DNA of 41,084 bases from CAZGOM01 sp964542875 (GTDB lineage Bacteria > Planctomycetota > Phycisphaerae > Phycisphaerales > Phycisphaeraceae): NCBI GenBank assembly GCA_964542875.1, contig CAZIWA010000041.1:1-41084 (forward strand), read 5' to 3'. The notes under the pieces were generated by a model that saw nothing but the letters and a program-made list of their open reading frames with translations, was not told where the DNA came from and made no database searches. Shown one piece after another: positions 16,211-25,065 of this stretch. Both the position numbers and the translations under genes were made by a program. Every line of letters starts with the position of its first letter. Within the stretch, counting starts at the first letter, position 1.

Positions 16211-17164
16211 TTAGTCTCTGGTTGTGGGTTTGGAGATGCGGGCAAGCCATTGGCAGCCGGGGTGAGGGAGGCCTTCGTGTCCGCCTAGGAAGAGGGTGAT
16301 GCGAGAGGGGCCTGCGGTGCGGCGCAGGTGGATTTGGCGGCCTTGGAATTCGGGGTCGGGGGCGGTGTCCTGGGGCTGAGGGGAGAGGAGCTTGTGATGG
16401 TCCCAGAGTTCCTGGATTTGGGATTCGGGGATCTGGGGGGTGTTGTATTCACGGGCGATGACGTTGAAGGCGTCGACGGAGTGGCGAAAGGGCACGGAGC
16501 CGGTTTGGCCGTCGAGTATGCCGTGGTAGAAGTCGATGGGGAGGTGTTTGGCGTTTTGGATGTGGAAGAGGGGGGAGCGGGCCTGGAGTTGGGCGTCGAC
16601 AGCGGGGGAGGACCCGGGAGCGCCTTCGACGGAGAGGGCGATCATTTTGGCGTAGTTTTTGACGACGCCGTCTTTGGCGTGGTGGTTGTACCAGGCGGTG
16701 AGGTCGGAGATGCCGCAATGAGCGGAGGCGGCGGTGTAGCGGTTGGGGTGGTAGGCGGCCATGACCATGGTCATGTGTCCGCCGCCGGAGCCGCCGGCGA
16801 TGTAAACGCGCGCGGGGTCGGCGTGGAGGTGGTCGAGTGCGAAGTCTGTGGCATCGAGGATGTCCTGGCGGGCGGCTTGGGAGGCGCAGGCCAGGGGATT
16901 GTTATTGGGGCCGCGGAAGTTGGGCATGATGAAATGCCAGCCGCGTTCAACGGCCTGGGGGAGCCAGTCGCCGGGGTTCATGTTGAGGTCTGCGCTCCAG
17001 GAGTGGAGGAAGATCAACACGGGACGGTTGGCGCCGGGGGCCTGCCAGTAGCGGATGGGCTGGGGCGTGGCGTCGAAAGAGCTGACCAGGGTGTGGGGGG
17101 TCAGTTGGGTCTGGACGGAGGCGGGCTTGGAAGAATCCGAGTTTTTGATGTCTGCGTCGCTCAT
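16211..17164 (-). CDS. Alpha/beta hydrolase (esterase / prolyl-oligopeptidase-like)
   Basis: 317 residues without a signal peptide, so probably cytoplasmic. The fold is shown by VLIFLHSWSAD (oxyanion-side strand, 49-59), the nucleophile elbow YIAGGSGGGHM (S126), a catalytic Asp candidate in HGILDGQTG (D218) and the late FLGGHEGLPH with the probable catalytic His (H296). The arrangement resembles acetyl-xylan or feruloyl-type esterases and dipeptidyl-peptidase-like hydrolases; the substrate cannot be told. It starts ten bases after the stop of the PhyH gene, so the two form an operon that is divergent from an AraC regulator. Confidence 0.85.
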   Translation of the reverse strand: MSDADIKNSDSSKPASVQTQLTPHTLVSSFDATPQPIRYWQAPGANRPVLIFLHSWSADLNMNPGDWLPQAVERGWHFIMPNFRGPNNNPLACASQAARQDILDATDFALDHLHADPARVYIAGGSGGGHMTMVMAAYHPNRYTAASAHCGISDLTAWYNHHAKDGVVKNYAKMIALSVEGAPGSSPAVDAQLQARSPLFHIQNAKHLPIDFYHGILDGQTGSVPFRHSVDAFNVIAREYNTPQIPESQIQELWDHHKLLSPQPQDTAPDPEFQGRQIHLRRTAGPSRITLFLGGHEGLPHPGCQWLARISKPTTRD

Positions 17165-17174
17165 GCGGGATAGT

Positions 17175-17996
17175 TTAAAGGATGTGGGTGAGGTTTTGGG
17201 TGAGGGTGTTCTCCACCTCCACCGCCCACTGCCCCGTCATGTTCTCCCCATACTCCCGCATTCCCATCGTTGACAGCGGGCCCGTGATATACGGGCGGCA
17301 TGTGCGTTCCTTCTCGGTCAATTCCACCCCTGCATAATCCGCGTGCAGAAAGTGAAATGCCGCACCCGCGCGTTCCTTATCCGTCTTGTTCCCCAGTGTG
17401 CAGTGGGGCGTTCCGTAGCAAAACAACACCACACTCCCTGCGGGCACTTCGCACGCCACCGCTTTGCTCTCATCGGGCCAGCAACGGATGTGATGGTCGG
17501 ACATCGGATCGCGTTTGTGCTCAAGCTGCTCGTTAAACATTCCGGGAATCACATGGATCGTCCCGTTGGCCACTGTCGCATCATGCACCGCCACCCAGAA
17601 TGCTGTCCCCATCAGCGGATTGCCGATCTTGAAATATGCGTTGTCCTGGTGCCAGTTGGTCCCCATCCCATCGCCGCCTGGCTTTAGGAACATCTGATCC
17701 AGATGCAGAATCGCCGGCTGCCCGATCAGCGCATTGATCGTCTGCGTCACCCGATCATCAAACGGCAGGGCCTTAAACAACCGGCTCTTGTGGTACATCG
17801 GGCAAATCTGCAGATTCTTCTGCTTGGTGGAGTGTGTCTTGCCGTCCCCCTCCGTCGCCACATTGCGCAGGTGTCCTTCCTTTTGCAGCCGCACCACTTC
17901 GGCCTGCAGGGCTTGCACTTCCCGTGCGTCGTAAAACCCTTTGATCACCGTGTATCCCTGGGTCTTGAATTGATCTTGCTGCGCCTTGGTAATCAT
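17175..17996 (-). CDS. Phytanoyl-CoA dioxygenase (PhyH) family protein
   Basis: 273 residues of the Fe(II)/2-oxoglutarate oxygenase type. The metal-binding facial triad is visible: TNWHQDNAYF gives His116 and Asp118, and YGTPHCTLGN gives His198. A following ERAGAAFHFLH supplies the Arg expected to bind 2-oxoglutarate. The start is the ATG at 17996, which has AAGGA nine bases upstream; a TTG two codons earlier is less likely. The gene heads an operon with the esterase and is divergent from an AraC regulator. In bacteria such proteins hydroxylate varied small molecules, so phytanoyl-CoA need not be the substrate. Confidence 0.92.
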   Translation of the reverse strand: MITKAQQDQFKTQGYTVIKGFYDAREVQALQAEVVRLQKEGHLRNVATEGDGKTHSTKQKNLQICPMYHKSRLFKALPFDDRVTQTINALIGQPAILHLDQMFLKPGGDGMGTNWHQDNAYFKIGNPLMGTAFWVAVHDATVANGTIHVIPGMFNEQLEHKRDPMSDHHIRCWPDESKAVACEVPAGSVVLFCYGTPHCTLGNKTDKERAGAAFHFLHADYAGVELTEKERTCRPYITGPLSTMGMREYGENMTGQWAVEVENTLTQNLTHIL

Positions 17997-18028
17997 GCTC
18001 AAATGTCCTTTATGACAATCCCATTAAT

Positions 18029-18051
18029 GCGGACTTCACTTCAACTTCCGC
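18029..18051. promoter_or_regulatory. Inverted repeat between phyH-like and araC-like genes
   Basis: GCGGA (18029-18033) and TCCGC (18047-18051) are flanked by the near-symmetric ATTAAT and AATTAT. Between the arms ACTTC occurs twice in tandem (18033-18042) and again at 18044-18048. The site lies in the short divergent promoter region and is a candidate AraC operator; that role is inferred. Confidence 0.4.
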
Positions 18052-18100
18052 AATTATGCGCACAATGTTTCGCGCGATCCATAACCAGCCTGACAATCAC

Positions 18101-18991
18101 ATGTCAAAAATGACAAAGGCAAAACCCAGGCCCAAACCCCTTGCCCCGGCCCGCGTGCGGCCGCGAATTTCAGACCGGATCTACCCCGGGCTTCAGGCCA
18201 CCAGCGCCGGCGTGCTGCCTCAAAAGCGGGACTGGATCCACCAGCGTTTTGAATTCTTCGCCCTCGGCTGGGTGCTCTCGGGCTCCGGCACGTACCAAGT
18301 GGATCACGGCCCTATCCTCTCCGTCACGCCCGGCAGCGTGTTCACTGTTTTTCCCGGCCCTTTGTTTCACTACGGCCCCACGACCACCGCTGCCGACACC
18401 GCGCCCACCTGGGAAGAGTGCTTTGTCATCTTCCGTGGCGCACAGGTGAAAAACCTTATCCGTCACGGGCTCTTCTTCACCGATGGCCAGGTCCATTCCG
18501 CACCTGCGCCGCTTGGCCTGGTCCCGCGTTGGCGGCAGTTGGTCGCGCTCACGCGTTCGCAATCTCCGCATGACCATGACCAAGCCCTCCTGCTGGCCCT
18601 GGGCTTTCTTCTGGAAGTTGAAACTGCCCGAAACGCCGCCCGCCTTCCTACTGCGACCGACCCCATCGTGGACGCGGCCAAGGCCCGGCTGACCAACCTC
18701 TATCCCACCGACATCAGCCTTCCCGGCCTGGCGCTGCATCTGGGCGTCAGTTACTCCAGCCTGCGGCAAAAGTTCTCCGCTGCCACGGGCCTGGGCCCGG
18801 CCCGATGGCTGGCGGACATGCGCTGCCAAAAAGCCCGCGAACTTCTTGCCGACACCGACACCCCCATCAAGCAGATCGCCGCTCAGGTGGGCATCCCTGA
18901 CGCCTTCTCCTTCAGCCGCACTTTCAAACGCATCACGGGCATCTCCCCCGAAGCCTACCGCCACCAGTCCCGCCCCTTCAAAACCCCATAA
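18101..18991 (+). CDS. AraC-family transcriptional regulator
   Basis: About 296 residues. The N-terminal sugar-sensor-like cupin spans about 30-120 (GWVLSGSGTYQVDHG, then VTPGSVFTVFPGPLFHYGP), and the C-terminal AraC DNA-binding domain spans the last 100 residues (LPGLALHLGVSYSSLRQKFSAATGLGPARWLADMRCQKARELL, then IKQIAAQVGIPDAFSFSRTFKRITGISPEAYR). An earlier ATG at 18056 adds 15 residues and cannot be excluded; neither start has a Shine-Dalgarno. It is divergent from, and probably controls, the phyH-esterase operon, and is convergent with the large gene at 19147. Confidence 0.92.
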   Translation: MSKMTKAKPRPKPLAPARVRPRISDRIYPGLQATSAGVLPQKRDWIHQRFEFFALGWVLSGSGTYQVDHGPILSVTPGSVFTVFPGPLFHYGPTTTAADTAPTWEECFVIFRGAQVKNLIRHGLFFTDGQVHSAPAPLGLVPRWRQLVALTRSQSPHDHDQALLLALGFLLEVETARNAARLPTATDPIVDAAKARLTNLYPTDISLPGLALHLGVSYSSLRQKFSAATGLGPARWLADMRCQKARELLADTDTPIKQIAAQVGIPDAFSFSRTFKRITGISPEAYRHQSRPFKTP

Positions 18992-19085
18992 CACCGCTAT
19001 CTGCTCTTACCTCTCTCCCTCAGAGGGCCGCCCCCGCACACCCTCATCGCAACGACTCTCCAGTCCTCAAATCTTCTCCAAAAAA

Positions 19086-19134
19086 CATCCAACTTCTAAT
19101 TTCATACATCTGACATCCTCCCTCTGACCAGTCC
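19086..19134. repeat. Degenerate 7-base-period repeat (NNTCNNA type)
   Basis: Six heptads in register: TC occurs at 19088, 19095, 19102, 19109, 19116 and 19123, each seven bases apart, and most heptads end in A. It lies in the gap between the convergent AraC gene and the gene ending at 19147. Confidence 0.65.
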
Positions 19135-19146
19135 CTAGCCCCTTCT

Positions 19147-21165
19147 TCACACCCTCACCACCGCCGTCTGAAACATCCCCAGCCGCGATAGCCCTTCCAC
19201 ACCCGCGTCTCCGGAATTCCGCCAAACCCCCGCTTCATCCAGCCATCTGAAATCCTTCTCTCCGCGTACCGCATCAATCCACCCGCGCGCGTCCACCAGG
19301 TCCGGCCCAAGGTTGGCGATCCCCGCAGCGATGGCGCCATCTTCCATCTCCACCACAAGCGGGTACACCGGCCGCGCCTGTGTGAAGAACGCCGGACACG
19401 CCGCATCCTTAAACAACCACTTGATCAGCGGCTGCAAAAACACCTGCCGCGCCGGCGACACAAACCCAGGCGAAGCCAGTGCGTTTGAAGGCACGCCAAA
19501 CACCATCGCCCCCGCCTGGCTGTCAAACGGCATCACCACTACGCGTCCCCCGAGTTTGTTCTCAAACCGGACCACTCCATGTCCCGTCACCTTGTCGTTG
19601 TAATCCCGAAACTCCGACATCACTTCTGCCCCGGCCTCCCAATCAAACTGCCATGCCTCCCCGTCATACCGTGTATTTATCGGGTATCCCTTGCCGCAAG
19701 CCGCCGCCGGCGCTTCCTTGCAATGCACCGCGTTCTTCTTTCTGCCCGTCACACCCGCGAGGCGCCACCCCAGCCCGCGTTTGATCAGGCACTCCGCCGC
19801 CCGCGCATCCAGCAGCACGCCCTTGCTGAACAACTCCTCTAATTCTTCCTCGCTCAGGCAATCAATCTCTTCTCCCTGCACCGCTGTCACCTGGCTCTCA
19901 TGAAACGTTGTCGGCACCCCAAGGAGCGGCAGTGATGTTTCCCATGGCCGCTTCCTCATAAGCAGAATTGGCTTGGGCACTCCCGCGCACCCCGTCACAT
20001 GCTCCGCCACATCCTCATGCACGAAAATCCTCACGCCCACCTGCTTCTCAGGCCGCAGCCCGAGCCCTGCAATCCCGTCCAGTCTCTTCTTCACCGACGC
20101 GATCTGCCCGCACGCATCTTCCGCGATCAGCTCGGCTCCGCCCGCGGCAAACGGCAGCACATTCACCGTTACCTGGTTCATCCCCAAGAGCTGGCACAGC
20201 ACCATCTGCACCTTGTCCAGCGCATAAGACTTCGCGTGTGGCGAATACGGATAATTTTCAATCTCCGGGGCAAGTTCATATCCCGGCGCCAGCCGCTGCA
20301 CCTGCCTGGCCCACGCCAACCCTTTGGCGATCTCAAACGCGCCCCCCTCCGTATAACACCCGATCCCCGGCCGCCCAATCGCCTTTATTTCTTTCTTTTC
20401 CCCCGCAGCAAAATACGCCTTCCACCTGCGCCCCTCCGGCGCGTGTGTCTCAGGCGGCGAAAACATCAACCCCACCTGGGTCTGCGGACTTTCCTTATGC
20501 ACAGCTTCGGCGAACCGCGCTACCAGCGTCTCCACGATTTCCCTTTGAAACGCCAGCCACGTCTTCCTCACCTCATTAGGCCGCGCCTGGGATTCTCCAT
20601 CCGCCACCACCGCCGCGATCAATTCCTTCCGCTCCCAACTCCGCCCCGTGCGCCTGGCCATCTCCCCCATGCACGCTGCGCACAGGCACGGTCCCTGCAC
20701 GTCCGCACGCAGAGTCATGCGCACATCATCATCGAGCCAGATCACTCGCGGTTTGAGCTTCGCGTACCTTGCATACATCCCCGTCATATGCGCTCGCCAC
20801 GCTTCATCGATCGGGCACGCGATCACCTTGCTCTCATCCCCATTTACATTCACTGCCCACCGAAATGGAAACTTCCCCCGCGCCGAGCGAGGCGCATGCG
20901 GATAATCCGAAAACCCCACCGTCCAAAACAAATTGATCGATCCAACCACTCCCGCCGCCCGTGCCTTCTCCAACATCGCCCCCGCGATCACCGCAGTGCG
21001 CTCAATTTCATCCACGGTCGCTGGCCCATCGCAGTGCTCCTCCGCGCTGGGCACAAACAACGCCAGTTCTTCCGCCTTCATCGCCAACGCCAGATCCAGC
21101 GCCTCCGGCCGCGTCCCGCCATAACGAAGATGCACATGCGCAACACGTGAATTGGGATTGAACAT
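19147..21165 (-). CDS. Large putative glycoside-hydrolase-like TIM-barrel protein
   Basis: 672 residues from the ATG at 21165, chosen because AAGGAG lies exactly eight bases upstream; two earlier ATGs would put that site inside the gene. No signal peptide. The N-terminal half looks like a TIM barrel (RVIWLDDDVRMTLRA with an acidic cluster, GPCLCAACMGEMARRTG with a CxxC pair, YELAPEIENYPYSPHAKSY, LGMNQVTVNVLPFAAGG). The C-terminal part has a trimerisation-like alpha/beta segment (LLDARAAECLIKRGLGWRLAGVTG, VVVMPFDSQAGAMVFG). This is the organisation of GH42-type beta-galactosidase relatives, but I see no certain catalytic pair, so the enzyme call is tentative. Confidence 0.45.
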   Translation of the reverse strand: MFNPNSRVAHVHLRYGGTRPEALDLALAMKAEELALFVPSAEEHCDGPATVDEIERTAVIAGAMLEKARAAGVVGSINLFWTVGFSDYPHAPRSARGKFPFRWAVNVNGDESKVIACPIDEAWRAHMTGMYARYAKLKPRVIWLDDDVRMTLRADVQGPCLCAACMGEMARRTGRSWERKELIAAVVADGESQARPNEVRKTWLAFQREIVETLVARFAEAVHKESPQTQVGLMFSPPETHAPEGRRWKAYFAAGEKKEIKAIGRPGIGCYTEGGAFEIAKGLAWARQVQRLAPGYELAPEIENYPYSPHAKSYALDKVQMVLCQLLGMNQVTVNVLPFAAGGAELIAEDACGQIASVKKRLDGIAGLGLRPEKQVGVRIFVHEDVAEHVTGCAGVPKPILLMRKRPWETSLPLLGVPTTFHESQVTAVQGEEIDCLSEEELEELFSKGVLLDARAAECLIKRGLGWRLAGVTGRKKNAVHCKEAPAAACGKGYPINTRYDGEAWQFDWEAGAEVMSEFRDYNDKVTGHGVVRFENKLGGRVVVMPFDSQAGAMVFGVPSNALASPGFVSPARQVFLQPLIKWLFKDAACPAFFTQARPVYPLVVEMEDGAIAAGIANLGPDLVDARGWIDAVRGEKDFRWLDEAGVWRNSGDAGVEGLSRLGMFQTAVVRV

Positions 21166-21189
21166 AGCCATCGCTCCTTGCATCTGCAT

Positions 21190-21397
21190 CCGTATTAGAG
21201 CGACGGATTATAAATCTAAATCTCCCTGCTCCAATCCTCCTCTAAATCTTCTTCACTTTAATCCTCTTAATCATTTTCAATCCTCCTAATCCCAGTCAAA
21301 AAAATCCGATCTTCCCCACTCCCTTTTGCGGCCTTAACCACCCCCGGGTATCGTATTTACTCCTTATTTCCAGCCTCCATACAAGCAAGGACCAATC
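21190..21397. other. AT-rich leader region upstream of argG
   Basis: 208 bases with several AATCCTC/AATCTTC-like phrases between 21205 and 21300. Unlike the other gaps these are not in 7-base register. AAGGA at 21387-21391 is a good Shine-Dalgarno for the argG ATG at 21398. No clear promoter boxes or riboswitch were recognised. Confidence 0.4.
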
Positions 21398-22669
<1,272 letters not shown>

Positions 22670-22680
22670 CCCCTCCGGGT

Positions 22681-22711
22681 GGCACAGCACATCCCGCAGG
22701 AGTGCTGTGCC
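22681..22711. repeat. Palindromic repeat after argG
   Basis: A perfect 10-bp inverted repeat (GGCACAGCAC at 22681-22690, GTGCTGTGCC at 22702-22711) around an 11-base loop, with no T-run. The AGTGCTGTGCC arm recurs at 28728-28738, which suggests a dispersed REP-like element rather than a terminator. Confidence 0.6.
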
Positions 22712-22740
22712 CAGCGGCCGGCAACATCAAACCACTCTCG

Positions 22741-22774
22741 AAAAGGAGCCCGCCCCCCGGGCTCCTTTTCTTTC
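22741..22774 (+). terminator. Rho-independent terminator of argG
   Basis: A perfect 11-bp stem (AAAAGGAGCCC at 22741-22751, GGGCTCCTTTT at 22759-22769) around a GCCCCCC loop, followed by CTTTC. Confidence 0.85.
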
Positions 22775-22836
22775 AAGCCTCCACATAGCCCCCCGTCACC
22801 ACACCCTTAAAACAAACAAAAACACCTCGTTTTCGG

Positions 22837-22878
22837 GACTTTAATTCATACTTCGTAATTCATAACTCATAATTCAGC
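22837..22878. repeat. Degenerate 7-base-period repeat (ATTCATA type)
   Basis: Heptads in register at 22844, 22851, 22858, 22865 and 22872; the first and third are identical (ATTCATA) and the others differ by one to three bases. It directly precedes the first GIY-YIG-like gene. Confidence 0.7.
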
Positions 22879-22887
22879 CCCTCTCCC

Positions 22888-23301
22888 ATGAACTCCCAAG
22901 ACCTCAAAACCCGCCTCTCTTCCCTTCCCATGGTCCCGCTCGCCGGGGTCGACTTTGAATCCATTCCTGAAACCACGGGCATCTGCATCCTGCGCCATCA
23001 GGGGAAATGGGCCCACATCAGCGAATCCGACAACCTCCGCCGCCGCATCCGCCAGCACGCCGGCACCGGCCAGGCGCTGTCTAACTCGCCGCTGCGTAAA
23101 AGTCTTTGCGTTCACCTGCGCCTGGCCTCGCCCGAAGAAGTCAAAGCCGGCGCCATGGACAAACGCACCCGCGCCATCGAAAAGATCAACAACTGGATTC
23201 TCACCTGCGATGTCGGCTGGCTTGAGTGCGACCTTGCAGACCTCGCGGACATCAAGATCGACGCCATCAAATACCTTAAACCCATCCTCAACAAAATCTG
23301 A
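22888..23301 (+). CDS. GIY-YIG-like protein, degenerate active site (paralogue A)
   Basis: 137 residues resembling a single GIY-YIG nuclease domain. The GIY position reads GIC (31-33), the YIG position reads HIS (43-45), and the conserved arginine helix is present (NLRRRIRQH, R52). The C-terminal KPILNKI matches the PxxN ending of the fold. Aligned to UvrC-type domains, the catalytic Glu position is a Lys (K123). The protein may therefore bind nucleic acid without cutting it, or have another role. It is followed 105 bases later by a second gene of exactly the same length and plan, evidently a tandem duplicate. No conserved Shine-Dalgarno is seen. Confidence 0.7.
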   Translation: MNSQDLKTRLSSLPMVPLAGVDFESIPETTGICILRHQGKWAHISESDNLRRRIRQHAGTGQALSNSPLRKSLCVHLRLASPEEVKAGAMDKRTRAIEKINNWILTCDVGWLECDLADLADIKIDAIKYLKPILNKI

Positions 23302-23320
23302 AATTCCTCTTTCCACCTTT

Positions 23321-23369
23321 TCTTTTTCGTGTCTTTGAGCCTTCATGGTTAGCTCTTCTCTTTCATCGC
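23321..23369. repeat. Degenerate 7-base-period repeat (TTNNNNN type)
   Basis: Between the two GIY-YIG-like genes, TT starts at 23335, 23342, 23349 and 23356, exactly seven bases apart, in a CGTGTCTTTGAGCCTT-type phrase. A reverse-complement-like relative of the phrase (CACGAA followed by GA-rich sequence) occurs near 34056. Confidence 0.55.
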
Positions 23370-23406
23370 AACCTCACGCTTCCCCACAATCGCGTATCCT
23401 TGCTCC

Positions 23407-23820
23407 ATGAGCGAATTCCAATCCAAGATCGATTCCCTGAAACTCACCTCTTTTTCCGAAGTCGACGAGAAAGCCTTAAAGGCCAATCCCGGCGTTTGCT
23501 TCATCAAGCATGACGGTCAATGGGCCTACGTCGGCATGTCCTCCAACCTCCGCCGCCGGCACCGGGAAGACACCCAGACCACCGGCGATCTCTCTCTTTC
23601 GGCTTTGCGCCGGGCCGTCTGTGAACACCTGGAAATCGCCGATTCCTCCGTCACCATGCGCAAGCCTGCGCAGCTCTCGCGCGCCGAAGTTGCCCCGGTC
23701 GCCAACTGGCTGCACATTTCGCAGGTCGGCTGGATCGAGTGCAAAACCGCACAGGAAGCCGAAGCCCTCAAGGCTTATGCGATCGAAACCCTGAATCCTT
23801 TTTTGAATAAAAAGAAGTAA
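23407..23820 (+). CDS. GIY-YIG-like protein (paralogue B)
   Basis: 137 residues, the same length as the upstream paralogue and alignable along its whole length (GVCFIKHDGQWAYVGMSSNLRRR against GICILRHQGKWAHISESDNLRRR). This copy keeps a better YIG motif (YVG at 41-43) and the arginine (R50), but has GVC instead of GIY. The C-terminal LKAYAIETLNPFLNKK places Lys122 at the catalytic Glu position; a nearby Glu127 is offset by five residues. As with paralogue A, nuclease activity is doubtful. The pair probably arose by local duplication. Confidence 0.72.
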   Translation: MSEFQSKIDSLKLTSFSEVDEKALKANPGVCFIKHDGQWAYVGMSSNLRRRHREDTQTTGDLSLSALRRAVCEHLEIADSSVTMRKPAQLSRAEVAPVANWLHISQVGWIECKTAQEAEALKAYAIETLNPFLNKKK

Positions 23821-23860
23821 ATCCGGCTCCGTTTCGAATCTTCTTCTTTGTGTGCCGTGT

Positions 23861-23879
23861 TCTCGTCCGCGTGAGCATG
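23861..23879. repeat. REP-like dispersed repeat, second copy
   Basis: TCTCGTCCGCGTGAGCATG is the exact reverse complement of 6619-6637. The hairpin arm on the left is imperfect here. It lies between the convergent GIY-YIG-like and DUF695/RraB-like genes. Confidence 0.7.
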
Positions 23880-23922
23880 TCTTTGTCTGCATTGGATAAA
23901 CAAGGCTCACATACTTTCCGCC

Positions 23923-24699
23923 TCACCAAAACTTCAGCCGCTGCCAGATCGACTTCTTCACCGGCCTGGCCACCCACTGCACATAGGACCCCCGATGCTT
24001 CCGGCACTTCTCCTTCAGATCCCAAGTCACATCGTCCATCTCCTCTGGCGTGCAGGCATGCTCCAGCATCACCTCAACCAGTGATTCTCCCTGGTTTAGC
24101 TCCTCAGTGATTTCCGCTTGAGCCCCTTGCTCTTTCATCAGCGACATAAACGCCACGGCATCTTCATACTTTCTGAATCCCACGAAATGACACACCGGGC
24201 GGACCGCTTCCACGTCGTCATTCTTGGCTTCCATCGACCGGATGGCGATCGCGTTCCTGATCCCCAGGTATTCACGATCCGTCGGCATCAGTTCACGCTG
24301 GGCGATCAACGCCTTGGGGTCGCGCGCGTAGCTCAATTCCGTTTCGGGCCATTTCCCCATGAGCGCCCCCTTGAGCTCAAAAGACTCCGCCGTGAGGTGC
24401 AGGTAATAAATCACGCGCCCGCGATGCGCCACTCGGCCCAGGAACAGAATGTCTTCCCGGTCCATCGTCGCCTGCGCCATCCATTCATCCAGGCCCGACA
24501 CCTTCGGCCAGCCCTCTTTGCCCGGCAATTCTTTCGCCGGGTCATACACGCCTTTGCATATCGCCTTGCACAGCACGGGATGATCCGGGAGTTCGTAGCC
24601 GCGCAGGTCGGTGTCCAGCGCGTGCGCCTGGCACCCGTCATCCTCCAATTTCCGGAAAAAGAATTGCACCCCAAGATCGGAAGTATTTTCAACGTCCAT
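23923..24699 (-). CDS. DUF695 / RraB-like two-domain protein
   Basis: 258 residues from the ATG at 24699 (a TTG at 24729 directly abuts the upstream stop codon and is less likely). The N-terminal two thirds resemble DUF695 proteins (DREDILFLGRVAHRGRVIYYLHLTAESFE). The C-terminal 90 residues (VCHFVGFRKYEDAVAFMSLMKEQGAQAEI, then TPEEMDDVTWDLKEKCRKHRGSYVQWVARP) follow the RraB pattern: a small alpha/beta unit with an acidic patch and a closing GGxYDGW-like turn, here GSYVQW. RraB proteins inhibit RNase E in gammaproteobacteria, but DUF695-RraB fusions elsewhere are uncharacterised, so that function should not be assumed. It lies 30 bases after a small membrane protein gene and is probably co-transcribed. 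Confidence 0.6.
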   Translation of the reverse strand: MDVENTSDLGVQFFFRKLEDDGCQAHALDTDLRGYELPDHPVLCKAICKGVYDPAKELPGKEGWPKVSGLDEWMAQATMDREDILFLGRVAHRGRVIYYLHLTAESFELKGALMGKWPETELSYARDPKALIAQRELMPTDREYLGIRNAIAIRSMEAKNDDVEAVRPVCHFVGFRKYEDAVAFMSLMKEQGAQAEITEELNQGESLVEVMLEHACTPEEMDDVTWDLKEKCRKHRGSYVQWVARPVKKSIWQRLKFW

Positions 24700-24729
24700 C
24701 ACCACCCCATGAAATACGCTGCCGCGCAA

Positions 24730-25020
24730 CTAAGGTTGCCTGACTTCTTTCTTTCCCATAAAGAAAAATGTGAACTGGCACACCAGGTGAAACACCGTGA
24801 GTCCGCACATGGCCCACGCCACTGTCTGCCAGGGCAGGTAAAGCCAGAACACGAAACAACTGATCGCATAAAACACAAAACCAACCATGGGGATCGCAGA
24901 CAATCCGGTCTTCGCCGGGTTGTAATACTTCTTCCCTTCGCCCACCAGCGAAATCACATCCGCAGTCGCGCCCATCACCAGGAACACCACCGCGAAAATC
25001 GTCAAAGCATTCAGCGGCAT
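24730..25020 (-). CDS. Small hypothetical membrane protein, three predicted helices
   Basis: 96 residues with hydrophobic segments at about 5-27, 39-63 and 66-89 and short polar loops (GEGKKYYNPAKTG, then PWQ). It ends in KKEVRQP, which favours a cytoplasmic C-terminus. I do not recognise the family. The stop codon is about 30 bases before the DUF695/RraB-like start, and the gene follows the GlcD-type oxidase gene after 45 bases. All three could be one transcript, although a repeat lies in the latter gap. Confidence 0.65.
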   Translation of the reverse strand: MPLNALTIFAVVFLVMGATADVISLVGEGKKYYNPAKTGLSAIPMVGFVFYAISCFVFWLYLPWQTVAWAMCGLTVFHLVCQFTFFFMGKKEVRQP

Positions 25021-25041
25021 CGGTTTCCTCTTTTCTAACCA

Positions 25042-25059
25042 GACCCCAGACCCTGACCC
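25042..25059. repeat. Short AGACCC-type repeat
   Basis: GACC at 25042, 25049 and 25055, spaced seven and six bases. It is the same sequence family as 26645-26672 and, inverted, 41060-41084. It lies directly upstream of the small membrane protein gene. Confidence 0.5.
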
Positions 25060-25065
25060 TTTTTC

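Noticed and set aside
21205..21300. Another 7-base-period repeat upstream of argG
   Set aside because: AATC phrases recur, but at spacings of 14, 12, 15, 9, 10 and 9, so there is no common register.
22681..22711. Terminator call for the first hairpin after argG
   Set aside because: It has no T-run, and a better terminator lies 30 bases further on. It is listed as a repeat.
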